Positions 22,984-32,002 are shown, counted from the first letter of the stretch. The stretch: 44,431 nucleotides of DNA from JADLDV01 sp964546355 (GCA_964546355.1 CAZJJM010000001.1:1-44431), one strand, 5' to 3'. Notes: a model not told the origin generated them from the sequence alone. Program-made: numbers and translations.

Positions 22984-23008
22984 AAAAACGCCCGTCATGG
23001 GGCGTTTT
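22984..23008 (-). terminator. Terminator of the exported HExxH protein gene
   Basis: AAAACGCCC-GTCAT-GGGGCGTTTT; the stop codon at 22995-22997 lies inside the hairpin. Confidence 0.8.
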
Positions 23009-23684
23009 GTTTTGTAGTACGTTTTCTCTCTCGCCATTCATCAATGTAACATGAAGAGATATTTTGAAATCGTTTTCCTGTTTCTTTAAAATGTCTTTTT
23101 TTGAACTGTGTAATTTTTTTTGAAAAAATCTTTTTGTTTTCATACAACACGGAAAGAGAATCTTGGACCCAAGGAAAGAACAATTCCACCAACGCAAACT
23201 CGACCTCTGTTTTGATCAACACATGCTGTGCTTCTACAGATAATCCAATAGGCATCAACTGTGCATGGGCGAGTTCGTGCAAAAATACGCACGCTCGAGA
23301 CATATATGCTCTCGAGCTATCATAGTAACCAGCCGAGTCAACATTGTACACAGAAATCGTACGAATTGGATAAACATATCGCCCATAGTCTGTGCAGGGA
23401 GAGCATGTATCACAAACAAAATAAATTCCTAAAACAACATTTTTATCAAAAAAATACTGTTTTCTTTTTTGAATTACAAGAGAATCAATATCACACACTT
23501 TCAAACCATTTGAACAAAGTTTTTTCAAAAAATCGGAAGGATTTTTTGATGTAACTGAATCAAGCGCTGAAAGCCATGAACGAAGCTCGATAGATGGTTG
23601 TTTTTTTATTTGGTTGTTTGACGAACAAAGAAACAACAAAAAACAACTCGCAATAAAAACAACCCAAGGGTGAACATTTTTCAT
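22995..23684 (-). CDS. Exported protein with HExxH motif, putative metallopeptidase
   Basis: 229 residues. The N-terminus (KNVHPWVVFIASCFLLFLCSS) is a signal peptide or anchor; the Cys there is not in a good lipobox. The mature part has LCSNGLKVCDID and VCDTCSPCTDYG cysteine clusters, and VFLHELAHAQLM near residue 137, an HExxH zinc-binding motif with a downstream acidic stretch (KTEVEFALVELF) that could supply the third ligand. I do not recognise the family. A zinc peptidase acting outside the membrane is the best guess; an inactive relative is possible. Confidence 0.65.
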   Translation of the reverse strand: MKNVHPWVVFIASCFLLFLCSSNNQIKKQPSIELRSWLSALDSVTSKNPSDFLKKLCSNGLKVCDIDSLVIQKRKQYFFDKNVVLGIYFVCDTCSPCTDYGRYVYPIRTISVYNVDSAGYYDSSRAYMSRACVFLHELAHAQLMPIGLSVEAQHVLIKTEVEFALVELFFPWVQDSLSVLYENKKIFSKKITQFKKRHFKETGKRFQNISSCYIDEWRERKRTTKQNAP

Positions 23685-23744
23685 TATTTGAATGTATAAG
23701 GATATCTTTTTCTATTAGATACCAATGAGTGCAGGAAGTCAAAT

Positions 23745-25454
23745 TTATACAATATCAACGATTCTCAAACGCAACTCAGTCTTCCTCATAAAGGTCGAAG
23801 ATTCGACTCGAGCAATGAGATTTATTGGAGTACCTTCTTCGAGGAGTACATCGAAACTTTTTTCCGTTTTAAAAAACGCAATGGCTCTAAGTGTTCTTCC
23901 ATCTACATCAAAAGCGATTTCGAGGTGGTTTTTTTCTTTACCAAATCGCGCAACTTTTGTCGGTACGACTCCTGAAAAAAGAAATGTTGGCACAGGATTC
24001 CCTACTCCGCACGGAGAAAATTTTGTAAGTGTTTTGTACAACCGAAGTGTTACATCACCAAGTGACAACTCGGCATCGTATCCACTATTTTTAATTACTT
24101 CCACATCTTCTGATATTTCTTTCTTTTCATACAATGCGGTCAGTTGTGTTTCAAGGAAGTGCACTTGATCACGAGCAACGGTAAATCCTCCAGCAAGTTC
24201 ATGCCCGCCAAATTTCAACAACATCTCAGAGGGTAACGCTGTCATCAATGCGACCACATTATCACCTATTTGAGCTCGACACGATCCCTTGAATCCTTTT
24301 GTGCCGTTATCAATATCTTCATCGTCTTCATTTCCACCCCAGACAAAAACGGGGCATTTATGTGTATCCATTATTTTACTTGCAATGAGTCCAAGGACTC
24401 CAACATGCCACATAGGATTCCCAACAACAATCACTGGGCCGAGTGTTCGTGACTCAAGTGTTTTGTGTACTGTTCGCATACTATCAGTGACGAGTTTTTT
24501 TCGAGTATCATTGATGCGTGATAATTCTTTTGCATATGCACGTGCATCTTCGACAGAACGTGTGCGGAGTAAATCAAATGCCTTGTGTGGTGTGTCCATA
24601 CGTGACGCAGCGTTGAGTCTCGGCGCAAGGGTAAATGTGACATCTTCTTCATGAAGCGTTCGAGGATCAACACCTGCAAGTTTCCAGAGTTCTTGTAATC
24701 CAACACGTCCGTTTCTACGAAGCACTTGTAGTCCCGCAGACGCAAGCACCCTATTTTCATCTACAAGTGGCACCATATCAGAAAGCGTTCCAATGGCAAC
24801 CATATCAAGCAACCATCGCTCCCATCCAAGAGGCACTGAAAAGTATTCACCATATTTTGAAAGAAATGCACAGACACACTTGTATGCAACACCGGCACCA
24901 CACAGCATGCGGTCTGGATAATATGTTTCAGTACCATCAACATGCACTGTAGGTAATTTTGGATTTACGATTGCATACGCATGTGGAAGTATCTCTTGAG
25001 GGACGTGATGGTCAGTGATGATCACATCAATACCATGAGTTGTTGCATATGCGACTTCTAGGGCAGCAGTAATGCCAAGATCGACAGTAATAATAAGATT
25101 CACATTATGTTGTACGAGAATATCAATTGCAGGTTGATGTAATCCATACCCTTCTTCATGCCTGTCTGGAATATAAAATTCTACATTATCGTACCCAATC
25201 TTTTGAAAAAAATCATGGAAAATAACCGCACCCGGAATCCCATCACAATCATAATCACTATATACCGCAATACGCTCTTTTGCTTCAATTGCTTCAAATA
25301 TTCGCACAACGGATCGTTCCATACCAGAAAGAAGGAATGGATCATGGGTATGACGATCATATGATGGGTTCAGGAATATATCTTGCGCTTCTTTATCCGT
25401 AATACCTCTTTTTTCAAGAAGGATATCAATCAATGTCTGTGAATTAGTCTGCAT
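23745..25454 (-). CDS. recJ: Single-stranded-DNA exonuclease RecJ
   Basis: 5'-3' exonuclease of the DHH family used in recombination and mismatch/base repair. ATG at 25454 (569 residues); 28 earlier in-frame codons are through the promoter. DHH motifs are clear: YSDYDCDG (I), DLGI (II), ITDHHVP (III), and APRLNAASRMDTP. The DHHA1 part has WHVGVLGLIASKI, and FGGHELAGGFTV; the C-terminal OB domain begins near FSPCGVGNPVPTFLF. With split ComEC and RNase HI nearby, it may serve processing of incoming or damaged DNA. Extended -10 box (TGCTATACT) 10 nt before the ATG. Confidence 0.95.
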   Translation of the reverse strand: MQTNSQTLIDILLEKRGITDKEAQDIFLNPSYDRHTHDPFLLSGMERSVVRIFEAIEAKERIAVYSDYDCDGIPGAVIFHDFFQKIGYDNVEFYIPDRHEEGYGLHQPAIDILVQHNVNLIITVDLGITAALEVAYATTHGIDVIITDHHVPQEILPHAYAIVNPKLPTVHVDGTETYYPDRMLCGAGVAYKCVCAFLSKYGEYFSVPLGWERWLLDMVAIGTLSDMVPLVDENRVLASAGLQVLRRNGRVGLQELWKLAGVDPRTLHEEDVTFTLAPRLNAASRMDTPHKAFDLLRTRSVEDARAYAKELSRINDTRKKLVTDSMRTVHKTLESRTLGPVIVVGNPMWHVGVLGLIASKIMDTHKCPVFVWGGNEDDEDIDNGTKGFKGSCRAQIGDNVVALMTALPSEMLLKFGGHELAGGFTVARDQVHFLETQLTALYEKKEISEDVEVIKNSGYDAELSLGDVTLRLYKTLTKFSPCGVGNPVPTFLFSGVVPTKVARFGKEKNHLEIAFDVDGRTLRAIAFFKTEKSFDVLLEEGTPINLIARVESSTFMRKTELRLRIVDIV

Positions 25455-25464
25455 ATATGGCAAA

Positions 25465-25473
25465 AGTATAGCA
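25465..25473 (-). promoter_or_regulatory. Extended -10 promoter of recJ
   Basis: TGCTATACT on the minus strand, TATACT 10 nt before the ATG (25454). Opposes a plus-strand TATACT at 25498-25503 across about 30 nt. Confidence 0.6.
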
Positions 25474-25479
25474 TGTTTT

Positions 25480-25503
25480 ACTCGATGGCATTCAGTGCTA
25501 TAC
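25480..25503 (+). promoter_or_regulatory. Promoter of the 268-residue unknown gene
   Basis: TGCTATACT extended -10 (TATACT 25498-25503) with a weak TTTTAC 17 bp upstream; leader about 21 nt. Confidence 0.55.
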
Positions 25504-25530
25504 TGACACCAGAAATGTTCGTCTACACCT

Positions 25531-26337
25531 ATGCTCATACTTCAAAAACCAAAAATCTGTTTGGTCGAAATTCCCAACACAGACATCAGTGATGCAACCG
25601 AGTACATGGAGAAAAATCCTCTTCTCTCACTACAAGAAGAACCTTATGTCCCCCGAAATCGTAATTCAATCTTTCGCGTCAGGAGCACATTTGTAGAAAA
25701 GTACTTATATCCAGAACTTTTTCTCATGGAAGAACTGTCTAAACAAACAGTAGTCAGTCGCACAGATGCAGTTCTACTCAAGCTTGAATTAGGACTCATG
25801 CAACTTGCACGAGCAGAATTAAATCATGTTCAAGTTTTTTGTCCCAAAGAATACTTCTTACAAAGAATCAAGGAAACAACAAACAAAAACTTTAAGGCTC
25901 ACTATTTTGCATGCATTGCATTTTCTGACAGTTCTCCCAAAAAAGGACACGGGTTACTCTTTTTAAATTTCATAGAAAGCACACAAACTCTTTTTATGAC
26001 TGGCCATGAAGAATGGTTTTCTCCAACAAACACTTTTTTTCTTACTGGACGCATCTTTATGCGAAAATGGATTCAATCAGAGTGGAACAATCTACGTGGA
26101 CTGAAACATATCATGTCACACACGTATGAAAATGATTATTTCTACAAAGACTACAAACCCGTTTCGCACAAAATCCATTTTTTGTTTGCGCATGAAGAAA
26201 GACGATTATGTTTTTCCAGAATTCTTTCTTTAAGTTCTCAAAGTGTGCTCAAACATTTATATGAAAGAACATACAGTGAACATCACTATTGGAAAAAAGC
26301 ACTTGTTATTACAGAAATGGAAAGAAGGATGAAATGA
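25531..26337 (+). CDS. Unknown protein, 268 residues
   Basis: Not recognised. Starts MLILQKPKICLVEIPNTDIS. No signal peptide or membrane segment. Rich in aromatic and His residues, with stretches such as HYFACIAFSDSSPKKGHGLL, LFLNFIES, and KIHFLFAHEERRLCF that suggest an alpha/beta cytoplasmic protein. The opening VEIPNTDISDATEYMEKNPLLSLQEE resembles the sigma-54 amino-terminal style only superficially and I do not claim it. Own promoter, own terminator, divergent from recJ. Confidence 0.7.
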   Translation: MLILQKPKICLVEIPNTDISDATEYMEKNPLLSLQEEPYVPRNRNSIFRVRSTFVEKYLYPELFLMEELSKQTVVSRTDAVLLKLELGLMQLARAELNHVQVFCPKEYFLQRIKETTNKNFKAHYFACIAFSDSSPKKGHGLLFLNFIESTQTLFMTGHEEWFSPTNTFFLTGRIFMRKWIQSEWNNLRGLKHIMSHTYENDYFYKDYKPVSHKIHFLFAHEERRLCFSRILSLSSQSVLKHLYERTYSEHHYWKKALVITEMERRMK

Positions 26338-26340
26338 ATG

Positions 26341-26368
26341 AAAGCCCCGCACAGACGGGGCTTTTTTA
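26341..26368 (+). terminator. Terminator of the 268-residue unknown gene
   Basis: AAAGCCCCG-CACAGA-CGGGGCTTTTTT right after the stop. Confidence 0.88.
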
Positions 26369-26385
26369 TTACCAGATAATCCGTG

Positions 26386-26391
26386 TATACT
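26386..26391 (+). promoter_or_regulatory. -10 box of the HIT gene, leaderless
   Basis: TATACT with exactly 6 nt to the ATG at 26398; a TG directly precedes it. This decides the ATG at 26398 over an in-frame GTG at 26383. Confidence 0.6.
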
Positions 26392-26397
26392 ATTCGT

Positions 26398-26796
26398 ATG
26401 GATACTATTTTTACAAAAATCATCAACAGAGACATTCCTGCAACGATTGTCTATGAAGATGATGAATCAATCGCTTTTCTTGACATAAACCCAGTTACAA
26501 AAGGACATACGCTTCTTATAACAAAAGAATCTTATCATTGGATTACGGATGTTCCAGACGAAATTCTAGAAAGAATGATTGTGAAATCGAAACATTTTAT
26601 ACAAGTAATGAAACAAAAGATACCCTGTGATTTTGTTCAAGTTGGTATTGTTGGAAACGAAGTTCCTCACTTTCACATACATCTTATTCCAAGACAATTA
26701 CACGAGGTGGTGACAAACACCAACAGACCTCATACGCCATATGAATCAAAAGAAGAGATGAGCGACTATGCTCAAAAGATTATTTCTGGATTATAA
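26398..26796 (+). CDS. HIT family nucleotide hydrolase/transferase
   Basis: 132 residues, start MDTIFTKIINRDIPATIVYE. The histidine triad is HFHIHL (His91, His93, His95), followed by IPR, with NPVTKGHTLLITK in the N-terminal half: the HinT/Hit-like pattern. Such enzymes hydrolyse AMP from adenosine 5'-phosphoramidates or similar dinucleotides; the exact substrate is open. Normal family length. Own leaderless promoter; followed by hairpin element B rather than a simple terminator. Confidence 0.93.
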   Translation: MDTIFTKIINRDIPATIVYEDDESIAFLDINPVTKGHTLLITKESYHWITDVPDEILERMIVKSKHFIQVMKQKIPCDFVQVGIVGNEVPHFHIHLIPRQLHEVVTNTNRPHTPYESKEEMSDYAQKIISGL

Positions 26797-26832
26797 AAAT
26801 TTTTGTACAAACCCACGACACATTTACGTTTT

Positions 26833-26980
26833 TTCGCATAATAAAAATCTCATATCATAGGTAGTGTGTCCGTACTGTTTGACGAAGGAGTTTACGGCAT
26901 ACTTCTGTGATATGAGATTTTTGAGAGAAAACGTATCGTGTCTTGATTTTTTGGATACTTTTTTATCAAGAAAAAAGTAT
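26833..26980 (-). repeat. Long hairpin element, copy B
   Basis: Read on the minus strand: palindrome ATACTTTTTT..AAAAAAGTAT (26955-26980), then a long stem with outer GACAC/GTGTC and ACGTTTT/AAAACGT helices, a 15-bp perfect helix (CAAAAATCTCATATCA side near 26906-26922 with TGATATGAGATTTTT side near 26843-26858), an inner helix with CCGTA/TACGG, and an apex TAAACTC-CTTCG-TCAAACAGTA (26873-26894). It closes with ATTATGCGAA (26833-26842). Same blocks and order as copy A (1729-1902), but with different stem sequences that still pair. It directly follows the pgk stop. Confidence 0.6.
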
Positions 26981-26990
26981 TATGATAAAT

Positions 26991-28124
26991 TTATCTCTCC
27001 AGTGCTTTAATTCCTGGAAGTGTCCCAGTCGCAAGGAAATCAATCGTCGCCCCACCGCCTGTTGAAACAAATCCAAATGATTTTTCTAGTTTCATTTTTG
27101 ATACAAGGGCAACAGTATCTCCCCCGCCAATGACACTGTATCCTTTTGACGAAGCAACTGTTTTCAAAAGCAGTTTTGTTGCTTTGTCATACCCAGCTTC
27201 ATACTTCCCAAGAGGGCCATTCCATACAATGGTCTTTGCTTTTTGTATGAGCGGAGCAATATCTGTAATAAAACTTGGTGCAATATCAACAATGGTGTCC
27301 GTTGATAGAACTTGAGAAATCGCAACTGCACGACTCTTACCTTCTTTATCTTCTACGATTACATCTTCTGGAAGGATAAGTTTTTTACTTTTAAGTATTT
27401 TTGAAAGATCAACACTCCCATCGTCTACAAGTGACTTACCGACTTCATACCCTCGTGCCTTAAGCAGTGAATTGAGCAATGCACCAGCCACAATAATATA
27501 ATCTGCTTTCTTTAGGTATTCTTTAATCAATGGGAGTTTTGTACTAAATTTCGCACCGCTCAATATTGCCACGAGTGGCGTCTTCGGATTCTGTGTTACT
27601 TTTTGCAAATGAGTAATTTCATTCATCAACTGTAAACCAACATATGGCGGAAGAAGTTTTGGAAGGAGTGTGACAGACGCATGTTTACGATGAGATACTG
27701 CAAAAGCATCATTCACATATATATCAGCGAGTCCAGCAAGTGCGAGCGCGAACACCTTGTTGTTTTCTGTTTCTCCTATTTCTTTGCGAATATTACCAAT
27801 CAAAAGAATATCACCATTTTTCATTGACTCAACATCAGAAATAACTGACTCTCCTACTACTTCATCAGTGTGTAGTATATTTGGAAACTTTTTTTTCAAA
27901 TACCATGCGATTGGCGAAAGAGATTCTGCCCCATCACCAAGATGAGACACCAACAACACTCGAGCGCCTTTTTTTACCAAGAATGTAATTGTCGGCAATG
28001 CAGCATCAATACGAAACGTATCAATAATTTTATTATTTTTTACAGGAACATTAAAATCCGTGCGAAGTAACACATACTTTCCTTTAATATCGCCAATATC
28101 TTTGATGGAATAGATTTTCTTCAT
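26991..28124 (-). CDS. pgk: Phosphoglycerate kinase
   Basis: Glycolysis: 1,3-bisphosphoglycerate + ADP to 3-phosphoglycerate + ATP. 377 residues, slightly shorter than the usual ~390-400. Marks: RTDFNVPV (21-28), substrate loop SHLGDG, DAFAVSHRKHAS, LSGAKFSTK, WNGPLGKYE, and the nucleotide-binding FGFVSTGGGATIDFLATG with ending LPGIKALER. The usual ENLRF segment reads IGNIRKEIGETENN. Two nt after tpiA, so the two glycolytic enzymes form one operon; GAPDH is not next to them. The 3' end runs into hairpin element B. Confidence 0.97.
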   Translation of the reverse strand: MKKIYSIKDIGDIKGKYVLLRTDFNVPVKNNKIIDTFRIDAALPTITFLVKKGARVLLVSHLGDGAESLSPIAWYLKKKFPNILHTDEVVGESVISDVESMKNGDILLIGNIRKEIGETENNKVFALALAGLADIYVNDAFAVSHRKHASVTLLPKLLPPYVGLQLMNEITHLQKVTQNPKTPLVAILSGAKFSTKLPLIKEYLKKADYIIVAGALLNSLLKARGYEVGKSLVDDGSVDLSKILKSKKLILPEDVIVEDKEGKSRAVAISQVLSTDTIVDIAPSFITDIAPLIQKAKTIVWNGPLGKYEAGYDKATKLLLKTVASSKGYSVIGGGDTVALVSKMKLEKSFGFVSTGGGATIDFLATGTLPGIKALER

Positions 28125-28126
28125 AT

Positions 28127-28903
28127 TTATTTTAGATTATCTACCAATTGAATAATCTCACCAAATTTTTTACCAGAAAGACTTTCACGACCAACAAGAA
28201 GACCATCAACATGCCCAGCTTCGAGGAATGACGTGCAGTTTTTTGTATTCACAGATCCGCCATATATAACACGGACCACCGAAGCTGTTGCGGTGTCATA
28301 CAAGGTACTAATAACTCGCTTGATATAAATTGCCATTTCATCTGCTTCTTCTTTTGTCGCTTCTCGTGTTGCGTTTTTACCGATAGCCCAGACTGGTTCA
28401 TACGCAATCACAATATCTTTTATTGATTTCTTTGCAATACCAGAGAAGCACGCTTCGAGTTGTGTCTTGATAGCATGCAAATACCATCCTTCTGTATCTC
28501 GTATTTGTTCACCGACACACACTATTGGTTTCAATTCATGTTTGAGTACGGTCTTTAATTTCTTATTAATAACCGCGTCTGTCTCACCAAGTGCACGAAT
28601 TTCTGAGTGGCCGAGTAGCACATACTGTGCTTTGTATGACTTGATCATCGAAGCAGAAATTTGCCCAGTATACGAACCTTCTTCTTCCCAAAATATATTT
28701 TGTGCACCAAGTGTACATTTTTTGATCACCTCACCAGTAATCTCCCCAAGAAAAATAATCGGAGGAAATACAACTGTTTCTACTGTTCGTGTTTTTTGTG
28801 CATGCGATTTTATTTCTTTAAATGTTTTTTTTGCTTCCTTGTGAGAACTTGGGTTCATTTTCCAATTACCAGCGACAAGGAAAGATTTTTTAGTACGATT
28901 CAT
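28127..28903 (-). CDS. tpiA: Triosephosphate isomerase
   Basis: Interconverts dihydroxyacetone phosphate and glyceraldehyde 3-phosphate. 258 residues. Catalytic residues: Lys15 in AGNWKMN, His99 in LLGHSEIR (the usual HSERR has Ile), Glu169 in AYEPVWAIG; phosphate loop VIYGGSVN and GLLVGRESL at the C-terminus. First gene of the tpiA-pgk operon. The ATG is preceded by TGATATACT with 6 nt between, so the operon message should be leaderless. Confidence 0.97.
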   Translation of the reverse strand: MNRTKKSFLVAGNWKMNPSSHKEAKKTFKEIKSHAQKTRTVETVVFPPIIFLGEITGEVIKKCTLGAQNIFWEEEGSYTGQISASMIKSYKAQYVLLGHSEIRALGETDAVINKKLKTVLKHELKPIVCVGEQIRDTEGWYLHAIKTQLEACFSGIAKKSIKDIVIAYEPVWAIGKNATREATKEEADEMAIYIKRVISTLYDTATASVVRVIYGGSVNTKNCTSFLEAGHVDGLLVGRESLSGKKFGEIIQLVDNLK

Positions 28904-28909
28904 GTATAT

Positions 28910-28918
28910 AGTATATCA
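28910..28918 (-). promoter_or_regulatory. Promoter of tpiA-pgk, leaderless
   Basis: Minus strand TTGGTT, 18 bp, TATACT (28910-28915) with extended TGA, then exactly 6 nt to the ATG. Confidence 0.7.
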
Positions 28919-28941
28919 GTTCTCAATACAGAGAACCAAAT

Positions 28942-28969
28942 AAAAAAACCGCATTATGCGGTTTTTTTA
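28942..28969 (-). terminator. Terminator of the 990-residue surface protein gene
   Basis: AAAAAAACCGCATTATGCGGTTTTTTT just after the stop at 28976; works both ways. Confidence 0.88.
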
Positions 28970-28975
28970 TTATTT

Positions 28976-31948
28976 TTACTGCCAAGAAATTCTTACAGCA
29001 CCCATTTTACCTGTTGTTAGTTGTGGCAGATTGATAAAACCTGAACCGTTACCACCAACACTATGACCAGTACCCGTTGAATTTGACGGAGTCTTACCTA
29101 CACCTGATACACAGGTAAGTGTACCAGATGAACCAACTTGGCCACTACTACCACCTGTACCATAAAAATTACCAGCAGGAGCAGACTGGGCTCCATACCC
29201 AACACCAGGCATGTAAATTGATGCACCCTTACCACCACCATCGCCACCATTTGCAATGGTAGATATACTCGCAATCTGTACGATCGTATCTCCACCATCT
29301 TCACCCTTAGTAGTCGTCGGATAACCACTACCACTAGCACCAGCCAAACCACCTTGACCCATTGATATAAATGCTTGCATGATAGGAGAGGTAACAGTAT
29401 ACACATTTTGCGCATTTACATACTGACCAGCACCTCCACCTCCACCACAAACAGGATATCCATTTATATCAGAAGAAAATCCTCCACCTCCACCTCCACC
29501 TCCCCACGCCTCAACAGAGATAGTCGTGTTTACAGGAAGACCGATCGCTACCCCACTTGCATAGTTAAGATTATTCCATGTCCAGCTTCCAGATCCGTAC
29601 ACACTTGCTGTATCAGAGCTTGATTGACCAGTTGTGTTTGTACAACTTATTTTAAATATTGTTTGACCATAGGTAGTTATAACGACAGGAATACTTGCAC
29701 TAGCACTTGTTGGAGTAACTGTTCCATCCCAATCAGTAGAATCTCCCTGCTCAGTAGTTCTAGTACAATTCATACCTGCGGTAAAATTACCTATTGTATA
29801 TGAAACAGTTGTTGCTTTGTTTGGATTTACAGACCAACTATTTGGAAAAGTGTAGTGATTAGAAAAACTATTTGATGGCACACCAGTACTTGTAATATCA
29901 ACCACTGGAGTTGGTTGAATACATAATTTCAATCTACCATTAGTTTCTGCACACACAGCAACATTTCCAGCAGTATTCATAAGTGAAGCTGTTTGTATCC
30001 AACCACCGACAGATAGATTTCCTGTTGTAGTAATAGGACCATTTACTTGCAGAGAACCAACAATTTTAGTTCGTCCATCTCGAGTAAGTCCCATAGTTCC
30101 ATTTGCGCCACCAGGACCAGCGTGTGAAACAAATGAGTATGTCTCAGGTGCACCCTGTAATGGTGGAATACTAGACGCAGTAGAATCAATCACAGCCCAA
30201 CGACCTTGAGTATTAATATTACCTGTTTGAGAAATGTTTCCTTGGATAGAATGATTTCCTATTTGAGAAATAGTTCCATTAAGTATATAATCTCCTACTT
30301 GACCTGTATTACCTGTTATGTTCAGTTGAGCACTATTTGTACTGTTTCCGAGTGTCATTGTTGCACCAGGACCTTGCATTGTATAATCTCCACTTTGTAT
30401 TGTGTCACCTATTCTTTGAGAATCACCACTTTGATAATGATTACCGAAAAATGCTTGGCTTCCATTTACAGCCAAAGTACCTTCGACACGAGTTGTACCA
30501 TCAATACCTAGACCAAAACCTTTTAACGCACCGTTATTAAATTCGGCTGAAGCTTGAAATAGATCATTTGAACCAAGAAAATAACCTGGGAAAAGTGGAG
30601 AAAATGTTTGAGAAGAATAAATTGATCCTCCTACACGAACCTTTCCGTCTGCTCTAACAGCAATACCTCTTTTACTACCTCCAGTGCCAACAAATGTTTG
30701 GAAACTATCATCTGCACTAAAAGAGAACAATGGAGTTGCAGGAGTACCAGAAATACCCGCATGAGTAAACTTCGCACCATTAACAAGTGTGTTTCCATCT
30801 TTGTTAATAAAGAGACCAAGTGCAGGAGTACCTGGATTTATTTCTTTTGCTGCCTGGAAAATAGTATCTGTAGCATTATCCGCAAAGGGACGATTCACTT
30901 GAAAACTACTTACTGTATGCTTCACGAGAGGAGATTGCACCCAGTTTGTACCATCACTTCGAAGAATTTTATCAGCAGGAGATGCTGATGGTAACAATCC
31001 ACCAGTACCACCATCACCGTAGTAATTCACTTGAGCGATACCATCAGGACTGTTTTGAATATCCCAACCTGAACTACCATTGAAATTGAAATTAATGCCT
31101 TTAAAATTATTTCCTGCACCAACATTGATACCGTCTTTTTGAACAGTAAGTTTATTTACACCAACACTTACAATTCCACCATTGTTTGTTGCAGTGATAT
31201 TATCACCTACGAAGTTCACAGCGAGAGGTGCAGCAGAAACTTGAATACCATCTTTTTGAATAGCAGTTGGATTTGTAGGTGCGACATTTATCTTGACAAC
31301 ACCACCCACATTTTGAGCAGTAATATTGTTACCAGTGAAATCAAGCGCGAGTGGTGCGGCAGAAACTTGGATACCGTCTTTACGTATAGCGGTCGGAGTC
31401 GCAGGTGCAACAGAAATCGAAACACTATTACCTGACGGAGTGGTGGTGATGTTTGAACCAAGGAAGTTCAACGTAGTTGCAGGTGCAAGTACAGGCACAC
31501 CATCTTTTCTCACAACCACACCAGAAGTACCACCTGTTGCAGTTGATGAAACAACAGGATTTGCAGGATCAGTGTTGTCTACTGTCACGTTTGTACCAGC
31601 AACTACTGACTGTATACCGCCACCCGTACCACCCGCTGGCCACGATGTTATACAATTCTGATCTACACCATTTGCTGTTCCATTATTGAAACAGTATCGA
31701 TTTGCTGATATTGTTCCAAGAGATTTAATTGTTCCAAGAGATAGAATATAATTTGCAAATAAATTAATCACACCAAGATCGCCAGCTTTAATCTGGTATA
31801 TACCACCTACATTGACCGGCGCACTCACGTTGTTTCCTGGAGGATTTGCCGTTGGTCCTACCCACCCAGCAGCATGTATAGAAAATGGACTAGAGAGTAT
31901 ACCTAGCGTGATGATAAAGAGTGCGATGTTTTTAGTAATTGTTTTCAT
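28976..31948 (-). CDS. Large repetitive secreted surface protein
   Basis: 990 residues, ATG at 31948. Signal peptide 1-27 (ending SIHAAG), then GPTANPPGNNVSAPVNVG, typical of secreted CPR proteins. Four repeats begin with V/I-R/Q-KDG at about 146, 188, 230 and 269 (period about 42: IRKDGIQVSAAPLALDF). A long middle part is made of short beta-helix-like units (GNISQTGNINTQG, RADGKVRVGGSI, DGTTRVEGTLAVNG) of phage-tail type, then an Ig-like domain (SYTIGNFTAGMNC..FKISCTNTTG), and a Gly-rich C-terminus resembling glycine-rich surface domains. Last gene of a three-gene surface operon. Adhesion or shell function is inferred only. Confidence 0.82.
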   Translation of the reverse strand: MKTITKNIALFIITLGILSSPFSIHAAGWVGPTANPPGNNVSAPVNVGGIYQIKAGDLGVINLFANYILSLGTIKSLGTISANRYCFNNGTANGVDQNCITSWPAGGTGGGIQSVVAGTNVTVDNTDPANPVVSSTATGGTSGVVVRKDGVPVLAPATTLNFLGSNITTTPSGNSVSISVAPATPTAIRKDGIQVSAAPLALDFTGNNITAQNVGGVVKINVAPTNPTAIQKDGIQVSAAPLAVNFVGDNITATNNGGIVSVGVNKLTVQKDGINVGAGNNFKGINFNFNGSSGWDIQNSPDGIAQVNYYGDGGTGGLLPSASPADKILRSDGTNWVQSPLVKHTVSSFQVNRPFADNATDTIFQAAKEINPGTPALGLFINKDGNTLVNGAKFTHAGISGTPATPLFSFSADDSFQTFVGTGGSKRGIAVRADGKVRVGGSIYSSQTFSPLFPGYFLGSNDLFQASAEFNNGALKGFGLGIDGTTRVEGTLAVNGSQAFFGNHYQSGDSQRIGDTIQSGDYTMQGPGATMTLGNSTNSAQLNITGNTGQVGDYILNGTISQIGNHSIQGNISQTGNINTQGRWAVIDSTASSIPPLQGAPETYSFVSHAGPGGANGTMGLTRDGRTKIVGSLQVNGPITTTGNLSVGGWIQTASLMNTAGNVAVCAETNGRLKLCIQPTPVVDITSTGVPSNSFSNHYTFPNSWSVNPNKATTVSYTIGNFTAGMNCTRTTEQGDSTDWDGTVTPTSASASIPVVITTYGQTIFKISCTNTTGQSSSDTASVYGSGSWTWNNLNYASGVAIGLPVNTTISVEAWGGGGGGGGFSSDINGYPVCGGGGGAGQYVNAQNVYTVTSPIMQAFISMGQGGLAGASGSGYPTTTKGEDGGDTIVQIASISTIANGGDGGGKGASIYMPGVGYGAQSAPAGNFYGTGGSSGQVGSSGTLTCVSGVGKTPSNSTGTGHSVGGNGSGFINLPQLTTGKMGAVRISWQ

Positions 31949-32002
31949 GGTGTGTTTAATAATTGATGATAATAGTTATGTGATAAAATGATACCTATTT
32001 CC

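Noticed and set aside
22963..23037. Upstream ATG for RNase HI
   Set aside because: Would run through the terminator and into the preceding gene; the promoter and domain start fit ATG 22962.
25531..25620. Sigma-54 RpoN-like N-terminus in the 268-residue protein
   Set aside because: Only a loose acidic/Leu resemblance; no core-binding or helix-turn-helix region follows.
28976..31948. Phage or prophage origin for the tail-like surface proteins
   Set aside because: No terminase, portal, capsid, integrase or lysis genes nearby; modules of this kind are common in cell-surface proteins.
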